From: RZYP01 sp964386405
Lineage (GTDB): Bacteria; Bacillota; Negativicutes; Acidaminococcales; Acidaminococcaceae
Assembly: GCA_964386405.1 (NCBI GenBank)
Contig: CAYLRW010000073.1
Span: 1 to 6,458, forward strand
Length of the DNA stretch: 6,458 nucleotides
Reading direction: 5' to 3'
Part shown: in pieces, positions 1 to 6,334 of the stretch
Layout of the letters: each line of letters starts with the position of its first letter
Position numbering within the stretch: position 1 is the stretch's first letter
Notes under the pieces: generated by a model
Seen by the model: only the letters and a program-made list of their open reading frames with translations
Databases searched by the model: none
What the model was told of the DNA's origin: nothing
Position numbers and translations under genes: made by a program

Positions 1-41
1 AAAAAAGATGCCAGTTCGGTCAAAATACCTATACTGGCATC
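1..41 (-). terminator. Rho-independent terminator of the polyamine operon
   Basis: A perfect 9-bp inverted repeat (GATGCCAGT at 7-15, ACTGGCATC at 33-41) encloses a 17-nt loop. Read on the minus strand, the stem is followed at once by six T residues (positions 6-1), the classical intrinsic-terminator arrangement. The stem begins 7 nt after the nspC stop codon. The loop contains a possible 3-bp nested pairing (GGT 18-20 with ACC 27-29). On the plus strand the stem is followed by A residues rather than T, so it should work only in the operon direction. The T run reaches the window edge and may continue. Confidence 0.9.
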
Positions 42-48
42 AAAAATA

Positions 49-1185
49 TCAGGAAAGTCTGTTTTTGAAATCTTCATAACCAAAAGTTTTGACAACTTCG
101 ACTTCGCCGTTAGTTCTGGCAATAGCGATGGCGGGAAGCCTCATACCATTGAAAGTGTTGTTCTTCACCATTGAGTATATCGCCATATCACAAAAAACTA
201 TTTTATCGCCAATATTAAGCGGCTTATCAAAGGAATAGTCTCCTATAATATCACCTGCAAGGCAGGTTGGCCCGCCAAAGCGATAAGTATAGGCTTTTTC
301 CCCAGGTTGTCCGGCACCTATGACTCTTGGTCTGTAAGGCATCTCGATAACATCAGGCATATGGCAAGCAGCTGAGGTATCAAGAATTCCTATTTGCATG
401 CCATTATCCAAAATATCTACTACTTCGCTAACCAGGTAGCCGGTGTTCAGTGCTACCGCTTCACCAGGTTCCAGATAAACTTTTACGTCGTACTTTTCTC
501 TGAAACGCCTAATGGCATTGATCAAAGCCTCTACATCGTAATCTTCTCTGGTAATATGGTGCCCGCCGCCAAAATTGACCCATTCCAGCTTATACAAATA
601 CTGGCCGAATTTTTCTTCAACGGCTGCCAACGTCTCAATCAAAGCGTCAGCATTTTGTTCGCAGAGAGTGTGAAAGTGCAAACCGCTGATTCCCTCCAGC
701 AGTTCCGGACGGAAATTAGCCAAAGTTATGCCTAGGCGCGAGCCTGGCGAACAAGGGTCATAAATAGCATGGTCTTGGGTAGAATGTTCAGGATTAATGC
801 GCAGGCCAAATTTTTTCTTAGATTTTAAAGCCTTGTCCTTGAATCTTTGCCACTGTGAGAAAGAGTTGAAAATAATGTGGTCACAGATTTCTAAAATTTC
901 GTCGAATTCTTCTTCGTGATAAGCAGGGGAAAAGACATGATTCTCTTTACCCATTTCTTCATAGCCAAGTTTAGCTTCGTACAAACCGCTGCCTGCTGTT
1001 CCGCTGAGGTAACGTCCCATTAACGGATATAAAGAAAACATGGAGAAGGCCTTTTGTGCCAGCAAAATATGACAGCCAGCCTCTTTTTCAACTCTCTGCA
1101 GCAGTTCCAGATTTTTGATAAGAAGTGTCTCATCAACTATATAATACGGAGTTTTCACCTTATTGACATCGAATCCCAGTTCCAT
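49..1185 (-). CDS. nspC: Carboxynorspermidine/carboxyspermidine decarboxylase (CASDC)
   Basis: This 378-aa protein matches NspC, a PLP-dependent fold-III (alanine-racemase-type) decarboxylase. It removes CO2 from carboxyspermidine or carboxynorspermidine to give spermidine or norspermidine in the cytoplasm. The PLP-binding lysine is K45 in LAQKAFS near the N-terminus. A GLHFHTLCE segment lies at 168-176, the glycine-rich phosphate-binding NFGGGHH at 204-210 and EPGEA at 239-243. The CxxxD active-site motif is C308-D312 in GPTCLAGD, and the C-terminal MAIYSMVKNNTFNG segment at 334-347 is typical of the family. Length is normal. Ornithine and diaminopimelate decarboxylases share the fold but not the HFHTLCE and YSMVKNNTFNG signatures. 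The ATG is 2 nt after the CASDH stop, with only a weak GGTGG at 1193-1197 as ribosome binding site, so translation is probably coupled to the upstream gene. Last gene of the operon. Whether it makes spermidine or norspermidine in vivo is inferred, not seen. Confidence 0.95.
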   Translation of the reverse strand: MELGFDVNKVKTPYYIVDETLLIKNLELLQRVEKEAGCHILLAQKAFSMFSLYPLMGRYLSGTAGSGLYEAKLGYEEMGKENHVFSPAYHEEEFDEILEICDHIIFNSFSQWQRFKDKALKSKKKFGLRINPEHSTQDHAIYDPCSPGSRLGITLANFRPELLEGISGLHFHTLCEQNADALIETLAAVEEKFGQYLYKLEWVNFGGGHHITREDYDVEALINAIRRFREKYDVKVYLEPGEAVALNTGYLVSEVVDILDNGMQIGILDTSAACHMPDVIEMPYRPRVIGAGQPGEKAYTYRFGGPTCLAGDIIGDYSFDKPLNIGDKIVFCDMAIYSMVKNNTFNGMRLPAIAIARTNGEVEVVKTFGYEDFKNRLS

Positions 1186-1187
1186 TA

Positions 1188-2387
1188 TTATTCCACCAAT
1201 ACAGGATTGAAATCTTCAACCCACGGAAGTCCCCATTTGTTGAGTGCTTCCATGAAAGGATCCGGATCGAATTCTTCGATGTTGTGCACGCCAGGTTTTT
1301 GCCAGGTGCCATTCATGACGAGCATAGCACCAATCATGGCAGGTACACCGGTTGTATAGGAAATAGCCTGAGACTCAACTTCCTTATAGCACTCTTGGTG
1401 GTCACAAACGTTGTAAACATAATAAGTTCTAGGTTTGCCGTCTTTAACGCCCTGGAAAATACAGCCGATATTGGTTTTACCTTTGGTACGAGGTCCAAGG
1501 GAAGCAGGATCCGGCAATACTGCTTTCAAAAATTGCAGCGGTACTATTTGTTTACCTTCAAATTCAATCGGTTTGATGGACGTCATGCCAACATTTTCCA
1601 GACATTTCAAATGGGTCAGATAGCTTTGACCAAAGGTCATAAAGAAACGAATCCTCTTGATGCCTTTGATATTGAGAGCCAAAGATTCCAGTTCTTCATG
1701 ATGCAGAAGGTACATATCTTTTTCACCGATTTGCGGGAAATTATATACTCTCTTGATTTCCATCGGTTCGGTTTCTACCCACTCGCCATTTTCCCAATAG
1801 CTGCCGTTAGCAGTAACTTCGCGGATATTGATTTCCGGGTTGAAGTTCGTAGCGAAAGGATAACCATGGTCGCCGGCATTCGCATCAAGGATATCAATGT
1901 AGTTTATTTCATCGAAATAATGTTTTTGTGCATAGGCAGAGAAAACTCCAGTCACGCCAGGGTCAAAGCCACTGCCCAGCAGTGCGGTAATACCGGCTTT
2001 TTCAAAACGCTCACGGTACTCCCATTGCCACTTGTATTCAAATTTGGCCGTATCAAGCGGTTCATAGTTCGCAGTATCAACATAATGCGTCTTAGTGGCC
2101 AGACAAGCATCCATGATAGTCAAGTCCTGATAAGGAAGTGCCAGATTAAGGACAACATCCGGTTTAAATTGGTTAATTAAAGCAATCGTCTCTTCGACAT
2201 TGTCAGCATCAAGCTGTGCAGTATGGATTTTGGTCTTGCCGCCATCCAATTTTGCTTTCAATGCATCACATTTGCTTTTTGTTCTGCTGGCAATCATTAT
2301 TTCTTCGAATACTTCACTGTTTTGGCAGCATTTATGGATTGCCACACTGGCAACGCCGCCACAACCTATAATTAAAGCTTTACCCAT
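1188..2387 (-). CDS. Carboxynorspermidine/carboxyspermidine dehydrogenase (CASDH, saccharopine dehydrogenase family)
   Basis: This 399-aa protein belongs to the saccharopine dehydrogenase (Lys1/Lys9-like) family, in the CASDH branch. CASDH uses NADPH to condense L-aspartate-4-semialdehyde with putrescine or 1,3-diaminopropane by reductive amination, giving carboxyspermidine or carboxynorspermidine. An N-terminal Rossmann nucleotide-binding motif is visible (LIIGCGGVAS, 5-14). HYVDTANYEP (101-110) and LLGSGFDPGVTGVFSAYA (136-153) follow, the latter typical of this family. A family-like catalytic and dimer region includes DANAGDHGYPFATNFNPEINIRE (168-190). Length matches CASDH and is full. The adjacent nspC decarboxylase 2 nt downstream is the strongest support for CASDH over lysine-pathway saccharopine dehydrogenase. 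The ATG lies 1 nt after the speB stop, with GGAGG at 2397-2401 (9-nt spacer) inside the end of speB. This gene is sometimes labelled lys1 in genomes; no symbol is assigned here because usage varies. Confidence 0.92.
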   Translation of the reverse strand: MGKALIIGCGGVASVAIHKCCQNSEVFEEIMIASRTKSKCDALKAKLDGGKTKIHTAQLDADNVEETIALINQFKPDVVLNLALPYQDLTIMDACLATKTHYVDTANYEPLDTAKFEYKWQWEYRERFEKAGITALLGSGFDPGVTGVFSAYAQKHYFDEINYIDILDANAGDHGYPFATNFNPEINIREVTANGSYWENGEWVETEPMEIKRVYNFPQIGEKDMYLLHHEELESLALNIKGIKRIRFFMTFGQSYLTHLKCLENVGMTSIKPIEFEGKQIVPLQFLKAVLPDPASLGPRTKGKTNIGCIFQGVKDGKPRTYYVYNVCDHQECYKEVESQAISYTTGVPAMIGAMLVMNGTWQKPGVHNIEEFDPDPFMEALNKWGLPWVEDFNPVLVE

Positions 2388-2388
2388 T

Positions 2389-3243
2389 TTATTTCGCCTC
2401 CAATATTAATAATATTTCACGTAATATCTTGCATGCAACTGCAGTAGAAACACCACTTTGATCATATACGGGTGATAGTTCATCTATGTCGCAGCCGACT
2501 ATGTTAAGTCCAGTCATACTGATAACAGCCTGTAAAAGCTCATTAAAGCTTACCCCGCCTGCTTCCGGTGTACCTGTTCCGGGAAAAATAGAAGGATCAA
2601 GGACATCAAGATCGAGCGTAAAGTAAACAGGTTTGCCCTGTAAAGCCTTAACAACCTCCGGCAAGCCGTTCAAATTGAACTTATGCATAACGGTATGTTC
2701 AGCAGCAAAGTCAAACTCATACTTTTCACCGGACCTGATACCAAATTGAAAAATTTTGCCATCGCCGACAATATCCCAGAGTCTGCGAATAACCGTAGCA
2801 TGGGATAGCGGTTCGCCCAGGTAATCTTCCCTTAAATCGGTATGAGCATCGAAATGAATAATGTGCAGGTCAGGATATTTTTTAGCAACAGCGCGGACGG
2901 CGCCCAAAGTTACAAGATGTTCGCCGCCAATCATCAGCGGTATTTTACCATCCTTAACAATCTCTGCAGTAAATTCTTCTATCTCAGCCAGAACTCTTTC
3001 CGTATTGCCAAAAGGTAATTCCAGGTCACCGCCATCAAAAATACTGCTGTCAGTCAAATCTTTATCTTGATAAGGACTATATGTTTCTATGCCAAAAGAT
3101 TCGCTGCGCATAGCCTTGCTGGCAAAGCGTGTGCCAGGTCTAAAAGAAGTCGTCGAGTCAAAAGGCGCACCGAATAAAACTATTTTCGCGTCGGCATAAT
3201 CTTTATCACAAGCTATGAAGGTTTCTATATTTTTATTCAACAT
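2389..3243 (-). CDS. speB: Agmatinase (agmatine ureohydrolase)
   Basis: The 284-aa product is a ureohydrolase (arginase/agmatinase) that would hydrolyse agmatine to putrescine and urea using a binuclear Mn centre. Metal-ligand motifs are complete: GGEH (H109), FDAHTD (D132, H134, D136) and LDLDVLDP (D211, D213). SHATVIRR (147-154), the PGTGTPEAGG loop (221-230) and the C-terminal GCDIDELSP (250-258) also fit. I start at ATG 3243 rather than the in-frame ATG at 3264: AGGAGA at 3253-3258 sits 9 nt before ATG 3243 but would lie inside the longer frame, and MLNKN fits the family N-terminus better. With this start the gene overlaps the end of speE by 11 nt. Placement after a speA-type decarboxylase and speE favours agmatine over arginine, formiminoglutamate or guanidinobutyrate as substrate, although motifs alone do not separate these. 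Confidence 0.93.
   Translation of the reverse strand: MLNKNIETFIACDKDYADAKIVLFGAPFDSTTSFRPGTRFASKAMRSESFGIETYSPYQDKDLTDSSIFDGGDLELPFGNTERVLAEIEEFTAEIVKDGKIPLMIGGEHLVTLGAVRAVAKKYPDLHIIHFDAHTDLREDYLGEPLSHATVIRRLWDIVGDGKIFQFGIRSGEKYEFDFAAEHTVMHKFNLNGLPEVVKALQGKPVYFTLDLDVLDPSIFPGTGTPEAGGVSFNELLQAVISMTGLNIVGCDIDELSPVYDQSGVSTAVACKILREILLILEAK
2397..2401 (-). promoter_or_regulatory. Shine-Dalgarno of the CASDH gene inside speB
   Basis: GGAGG, 9 nt before ATG 2387, overlaps the last codons of speB. It supports the CASDH start and close coupling of the two genes. Confidence 0.75.
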
Positions 3244-4084
3244 CGTGCAGCATCTCCTGTACATAATTAGGCAGGCAGAAAGAACCTCTGTGTAAATTCG
3301 TATTATAGTAGCGCGTCTTTAGTCCCAGAGCATTCCACTTATCAGCGTTTAAATCGCGCACCGGATGATACTTCTTGGAAGCAAAACCAAAAAGCCAATG
3401 TCCGGAAGGATACGTTGGAATATGCGCCTGATAGACCCTGCTTATAGCAAATGATTCGACAATCCTCTTGTGTGCCCTCTTCATCGCTACAGCATCTTCT
3501 TCATAGAATGGACTTTCATGCTGATTCACCATGATTCCGTCATCCTTCAAGGCTTTATAGCAATTGCCATAAAATTCCTTGGTGAAAAGTCCTTCACCCG
3601 GTCCGAAGGGGTCAGTTGAGTCAACAATGATCAAATCATATTCATTCTCATGTTTCCTAATAAATTTCAGGCCATCCTGGAAGTAAGAATGAACTCTTTC
3701 ATCGCCAAAGGCACAAGCCGTCTGGGGCAAATATTTTTTGCAGACATCTACAACCATTTCATCAATTTCGACAAAATCTATACTTTCAATAGTTTTGTAT
3801 CTTGTCAGCTCCCGAATTGCTCCACCATCACCAGCACCGATTACAAGTACCTTTTTAACGTCAGGATGAACTGCCATCGGCACATGCACAATCATTTCAT
3901 GATAAATAAATTCATCCTTTTCCGTCAGCATCATATATCCGTCAAGTGTCAGAAAGCGGCCGAATTCTTCTGATTCGAAAATATCTATTCTTTGAAACTC
4001 GCTTTCAGCACTAAAAAGCTGTTTGTTAACCTTAATTGCAAATTTTACTGACTTTGTGTGAGCCTCGCTATACCAAAGATCCAC
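3233..4084 (-). CDS. speE: Spermidine synthase (polyamine aminopropyltransferase)
   Basis: This 283-aa protein is a class I methyltransferase-fold aminopropyltransferase. It transfers the aminopropyl group of decarboxylated S-adenosylmethionine to putrescine, giving spermidine and methylthioadenosine. A short N-terminal beta-strand domain (about 1-55) includes the typical FGRFLTLDGYMMLTEKDEFIYHE (41-63). The nucleotide motif VIGAGDGG is at 81-88, the acidic loop VEIDEMVVDVCKKYLP at 105-120 and the catalytic segment VDSTDPFGPGEGLF at 154-167 with D155 and D158. IPTYPSGHW (222-230) supplies substrate-pocket residues of the spermidine synthase type. Length equals that of the roughly 276-aa Bacillus enzyme. 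The start is GTG, directly abutting the TAA of the upstream decarboxylase with no gap. AAGGAGG at 4092-4098 (7-nt spacer) is formed by the last Lys-Gly-Gly codons of that gene. Spermidine rather than aminopropylcadaverine or thermospermine is inferred from family and neighbours. Confidence 0.95.
   Translation of the reverse strand: MDLWYSEAHTKSVKFAIKVNKQLFSAESEFQRIDIFESEEFGRFLTLDGYMMLTEKDEFIYHEMIVHVPMAVHPDVKKVLVIGAGDGGAIRELTRYKTIESIDFVEIDEMVVDVCKKYLPQTACAFGDERVHSYFQDGLKFIRKHENEYDLIIVDSTDPFGPGEGLFTKEFYGNCYKALKDDGIMVNQHESPFYEEDAVAMKRAHKRIVESFAISRVYQAHIPTYPSGHWLFGFASKKYHPVRDLNADKWNALGLKTRYYNTNLHRGSFCLPNYVQEMLHDVE
3253..3258 (-). promoter_or_regulatory. Shine-Dalgarno deciding the speB start
   Basis: AGGAGA lies 9 nt before ATG 3243 and within the speE coding region. 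A longer frame opening at ATG 3264 would contain this site as codons 3-4, so the shorter 284-aa start is preferred. Confidence 0.75.
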
Positions 4085-5554
4085 TTAAAACCCTCCTTTC
4101 AAAACATTGATTTTATTGACTGCCATATCTTCAGGGCCGGTTAAAAAACAACCCTTTTCTTTAGCATATTTTATATATTCGATGATTTCTTCGGTAATTT
4201 CCTCACCGGGAGCCAGAATAGGGATGCCAGGCGGATAACACATTACAAATTCGCTGCAGATTCTGCCGGTACTCGCGTCCAGACCCACTTGTTCCTTTGC
4301 TCCGTAAAAACCATCCTGCGGACCAAATTTGACCTTTGGCGGAATATATTCGTGTCTCAGCATACCTGACTTATCTTTCTTGTATAAGCGCCTGATTTCC
4401 GAGAGCGCCCCTATCAAACGTTCAATATTCTTGTAATTATCACCGACAGAAACATAAGCAAGAATATTGCCCAAATCGCCGAATTCTATCTGAATATCGT
4501 ATTCATCGCGCAACAGGTCATAAACTTCAATGCCTGCCAATCCTGTTTCAAACGTATTGACCGATAATTTTGTAACATCAAAATCAAAAACGCTGTCACC
4601 ATTGATCAGCTCGCGAGAATAAGCATAATAGTCACCAATCTGATTTATTTCATGGCGGGCATATTCTACCATTTCCACTACATACCGGAAGATGTCCTTG
4701 CCATGCAGGGCTAAATTTCTTCGGGAAATATCAAGACTTGACAGCAAAAGATAGGAACCGCTGGTCGTCTGTGTCAAATTAATTATCTGTCTGACATATT
4801 GTGAATTAACATTCTTACCACAGAGCAAGAATGAGCTTTGCGTGAGGGAACCACCTGATTTGTGCATACTTACCGATGACATATCCGCACCGGCTGCCAT
4901 CGCAGAAATCGGCATGTTTTCGCCAAAATAAAAATGTGTCCCATGGGCTTCATCAACCAGAGTAAGCATATTATTGGCATGTGCCAATTCTGTTATTGCT
5001 TTGAGGTTGGAACATATACCATAATAAGTAGGATTATTTACTAATACTGCCTTGGCATCAGGATTCTCTTCTATTGCCCTTTGCACATCAGATAACTTCA
5101 TGCCTAAAGCAATACCAAGTTCTTCATTCATTTGAGGATTTATATAAACAGGCACAGCACCACATAAAATCATCGCATTAATAACACTGCGGTGTACATT
5201 GCGCGGCAAGATAATTTTGTCACCTTTTTTGCAGGCAGTCAGAATCATCGCCTGTACTGCGGCTGTTGTTCCATTGACAATAAAAAAGGCAGCTTCTGCG
5301 CCGAAAGCATCCGCCGCTAATTCCTCTGCCTCTTTAATTGCCCCTACCGGGTGACAAAGATTATCTAGTTGTTTCATTGAGTTCACATCAACCGTCAGAC
5401 ATCTTTCGCCTAAAAACTCCGTTAATTCTTTGTTTCCTCTGCCTCTTTTATGTCCTGGTACATCAAACGGCACCAAACGCATTCTTTTAAATTCTTCCAA
5501 AGCTTCTAAAATCGGAGCTCTTTCCTGCGAAAGCTTATTCAATTTCCTTGTCAC
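4085..5554 (-). CDS. speA: Arginine decarboxylase, short Bacillus-type (Orn/Lys/Arg decarboxylase family)
   Basis: This 489-aa PLP enzyme is a fold-I (aspartate-aminotransferase-type) Orn/Lys/Arg decarboxylase. It is the short form, lacking the N-terminal wing domain of the roughly 700-aa enterobacterial enzymes. Visible features are the N-terminal VPGHKRG (32-38), FFIVNGTTAA (90-99) for cofactor phosphate binding, LPRNVHRS (116-123), LVDEAHGTHF (199-208) with the PLP-contacting Asp201, and SMHKSGGSLTQSS (229-241) with Schiff-base lysine K232. EFVMCYPPGIPILAPGE (435-451) is the C-terminal family motif. Arginine is the inferred substrate because an agmatinase is encoded in the same operon; lysine or ornithine cannot be excluded by motif. 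The listed start is GTG 5554, giving a 4-base overlap with the speD stop. AAGGA at 5555-5559 touches this GTG with no spacer, so the in-frame TTG at 5542 (485 aa) is a serious alternative. No ATG is available before codon 25, and an in-frame TAA at 5558-5560 blocks any longer version. Confidence 0.92.
   Translation of the reverse strand: MTRKLNKLSQERAPILEALEEFKRMRLVPFDVPGHKRGRGNKELTEFLGERCLTVDVNSMKQLDNLCHPVGAIKEAEELAADAFGAEAAFFIVNGTTAAVQAMILTACKKGDKIILPRNVHRSVINAMILCGAVPVYINPQMNEELGIALGMKLSDVQRAIEENPDAKAVLVNNPTYYGICSNLKAITELAHANNMLTLVDEAHGTHFYFGENMPISAMAAGADMSSVSMHKSGGSLTQSSFLLCGKNVNSQYVRQIINLTQTTSGSYLLLSSLDISRRNLALHGKDIFRYVVEMVEYARHEINQIGDYYAYSRELINGDSVFDFDVTKLSVNTFETGLAGIEVYDLLRDEYDIQIEFGDLGNILAYVSVGDNYKNIERLIGALSEIRRLYKKDKSGMLRHEYIPPKVKFGPQDGFYGAKEQVGLDASTGRICSEFVMCYPPGIPILAPGEEITEEIIEYIKYAKEKGCFLTGPEDMAVNKINVLKGGF
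4092..4098 (-). promoter_or_regulatory. Shine-Dalgarno of speE inside the speA 3' end
   Basis: AAGGAGG, 7 nt before the speE GTG at 4084, is built from the final Lys-Gly-Gly codons of the decarboxylase gene. It supports the GTG start and ties speE translation to that of the upstream gene. Confidence 0.85.
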
Positions 5555-6321
5555 TCCTTATAAACATTCATACCACTGAAAATTTCAATCATCTCTCGTC
5601 TTAAACTATTAGTTATTTTCAGCCTTGTTTTCGGTGGTAATTCATAAACATCAGTTTTAAACAAATAGTTCTGCAAATCAACTTCCTTAATCAGCATCTT
5701 GGTATGAAAAATATTAGCCTGATACATATTAATGTCAATTGCATCATACTTTTCCAAAGTTTTAGCATCTATGTAATCCTGAATGGAAGTAATATCATGA
5801 TCAATATACAATTTTTTGCCGTCAATATCACGTGTAAAACCACGTACACGATAATCCATGGTTATAATATCTGAATCAAAACTGCCAATCAAAAAATCAA
5901 GAGTGCTGAGCGGTGTAATTTCACCACAGGTTGCAACATCTATGTCAACACGGAAGGTAGCAATGGAATTATCAGGATGAAATTCAGGATAAGTATGCAC
6001 GGTAACATGACTCTTATCCAAGTGAGCAACAATTGTCTCACCATCAAGGGAAGGGATCATCGACTCTTCAGCAATCAGCACAGTAACACTTGCTCCCTGC
6101 GGTTCGTAATCCTGCTTTGCCACATTAAGAACGGTAGCACCAATCATATCTGTTACTTGCAGCAGAATTTTCGTTAACCTTTCTGAATTGTACTGTTCAT
6201 CAATATAGGCAATATAGTCTCTTTGTTCCCTCTCGCTTTTTGCATAACAGACATCGTAGATATTAAAACTAAGTGCCTTCGTTAAATTATTAAAACCATA
6301 TAGTTTTAACTTATTTTCCAT
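5551..6321 (-). CDS. speD: S-adenosylmethionine decarboxylase proenzyme (Escherichia coli type)
   Basis: The 256-aa product resembles the long E. coli-type SpeD, not the roughly 125-aa Bacillus/Thermotoga form. It decarboxylates S-adenosylmethionine to supply the aminopropyl donor for SpeE. The proenzyme should cleave itself between K103 and S104 in HLDKSHVTVHTYPE, turning S104 into the pyruvoyl cofactor and yielding beta (about 103 aa) and alpha (about 153 aa) chains. Candidate processing and catalytic residues H109 and C132 (in DVATCG) correspond to E. coli H117 and C140. The N-terminus KLKLYGFNNLTKALSF and the segments DYRVRGFTRDI (156-166) and NIFHTKM (203-209) are also strongly conserved. 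The protein is about 8 residues shorter than the E. coli enzyme before the cleavage site. ATG 6321 has a perfect AAGGAGG (6328-6334) 6 nt upstream. First gene of the operon; its TGA overlaps the GTG of the next gene. Confidence 0.96.
   Translation of the reverse strand: MENKLKLYGFNNLTKALSFNIYDVCYAKSEREQRDYIAYIDEQYNSERLTKILLQVTDMIGATVLNVAKQDYEPQGASVTVLIAEESMIPSLDGETIVAHLDKSHVTVHTYPEFHPDNSIATFRVDIDVATCGEITPLSTLDFLIGSFDSDIITMDYRVRGFTRDIDGKKLYIDHDITSIQDYIDAKTLEKYDAIDINMYQANIFHTKMLIKEVDLQNYLFKTDVYELPPKTRLKITNSLRREMIEIFSGMNVYKE
5555..5559 (-). promoter_or_regulatory. Ribosome binding site at the speD/speA junction
   Basis: AAGGA lies inside the last codons of speD and touches the GTG at 5554. Extended to AAGGAG (5554-5559) it is 11 nt from an in-frame TTG at 5542, a long but usable spacing. 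The site therefore leaves the speA start open between GTG with stop-start coupling and a downstream TTG. Confidence 0.5.
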
Positions 6322-6327
6322 TTTTTA

Positions 6328-6334
6328 CCTCCTT
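6328..6334 (-). promoter_or_regulatory. Consensus Shine-Dalgarno of speD
   Basis: AAGGAGG, followed by T and five A residues before the ATG at 6321 (6-nt spacer), is a full anti-16S match and fixes the speD start. It begins directly after the T-rich tract of the upstream hairpin, so transcription that stops at the hairpin would end just before this site. Confidence 0.9.

Noticed and set aside
394..735. A 113-codon plus-strand open frame antisense to nspC, plus other short plus-strand frames (1054-1359, 1435-1623, 2200-2409, 2861-3070, 5977-6177)
   Set aside because: All overlap conserved minus-strand genes and carry no recognisable motifs.
49..1185. Diaminopimelate or ornithine decarboxylase (lysA/odc) as the identity of the 378-aa gene
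   Set aside because: The fold is shared, but HFHTLCE and YSMVKNNTFNG and the pairing with CASDH are NspC features.
1284..2180. A 298-codon open frame on the plus strand, antisense to the CASDH gene
   Set aside because: It lies wholly inside a strongly supported conserved gene, shows no recognisable domain, and is explained by the codon pattern of the opposite strand.
1188..2387. Lysine-pathway saccharopine dehydrogenase or homospermidine synthase as the identity of the 399-aa gene
   Set aside because: The immediate nspC neighbour, the polyamine operon and the internal sequence fit CASDH; homospermidine synthases and bifunctional saccharopine enzymes differ in length and motifs.
3244..3264. 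Seven-codon N-terminal extension of speB from ATG 3264
   Set aside because: The extension codons contain the AGGAGA ribosome binding site for ATG 3243 and encode a cysteine-rich MYRRCCT stretch unlike agmatinase N-termini.
3650..3973. A 107-codon plus-strand open frame antisense to speE
   Set aside because: Shadow of speE; composition and sequence look like reverse-complement translation, with no family features.
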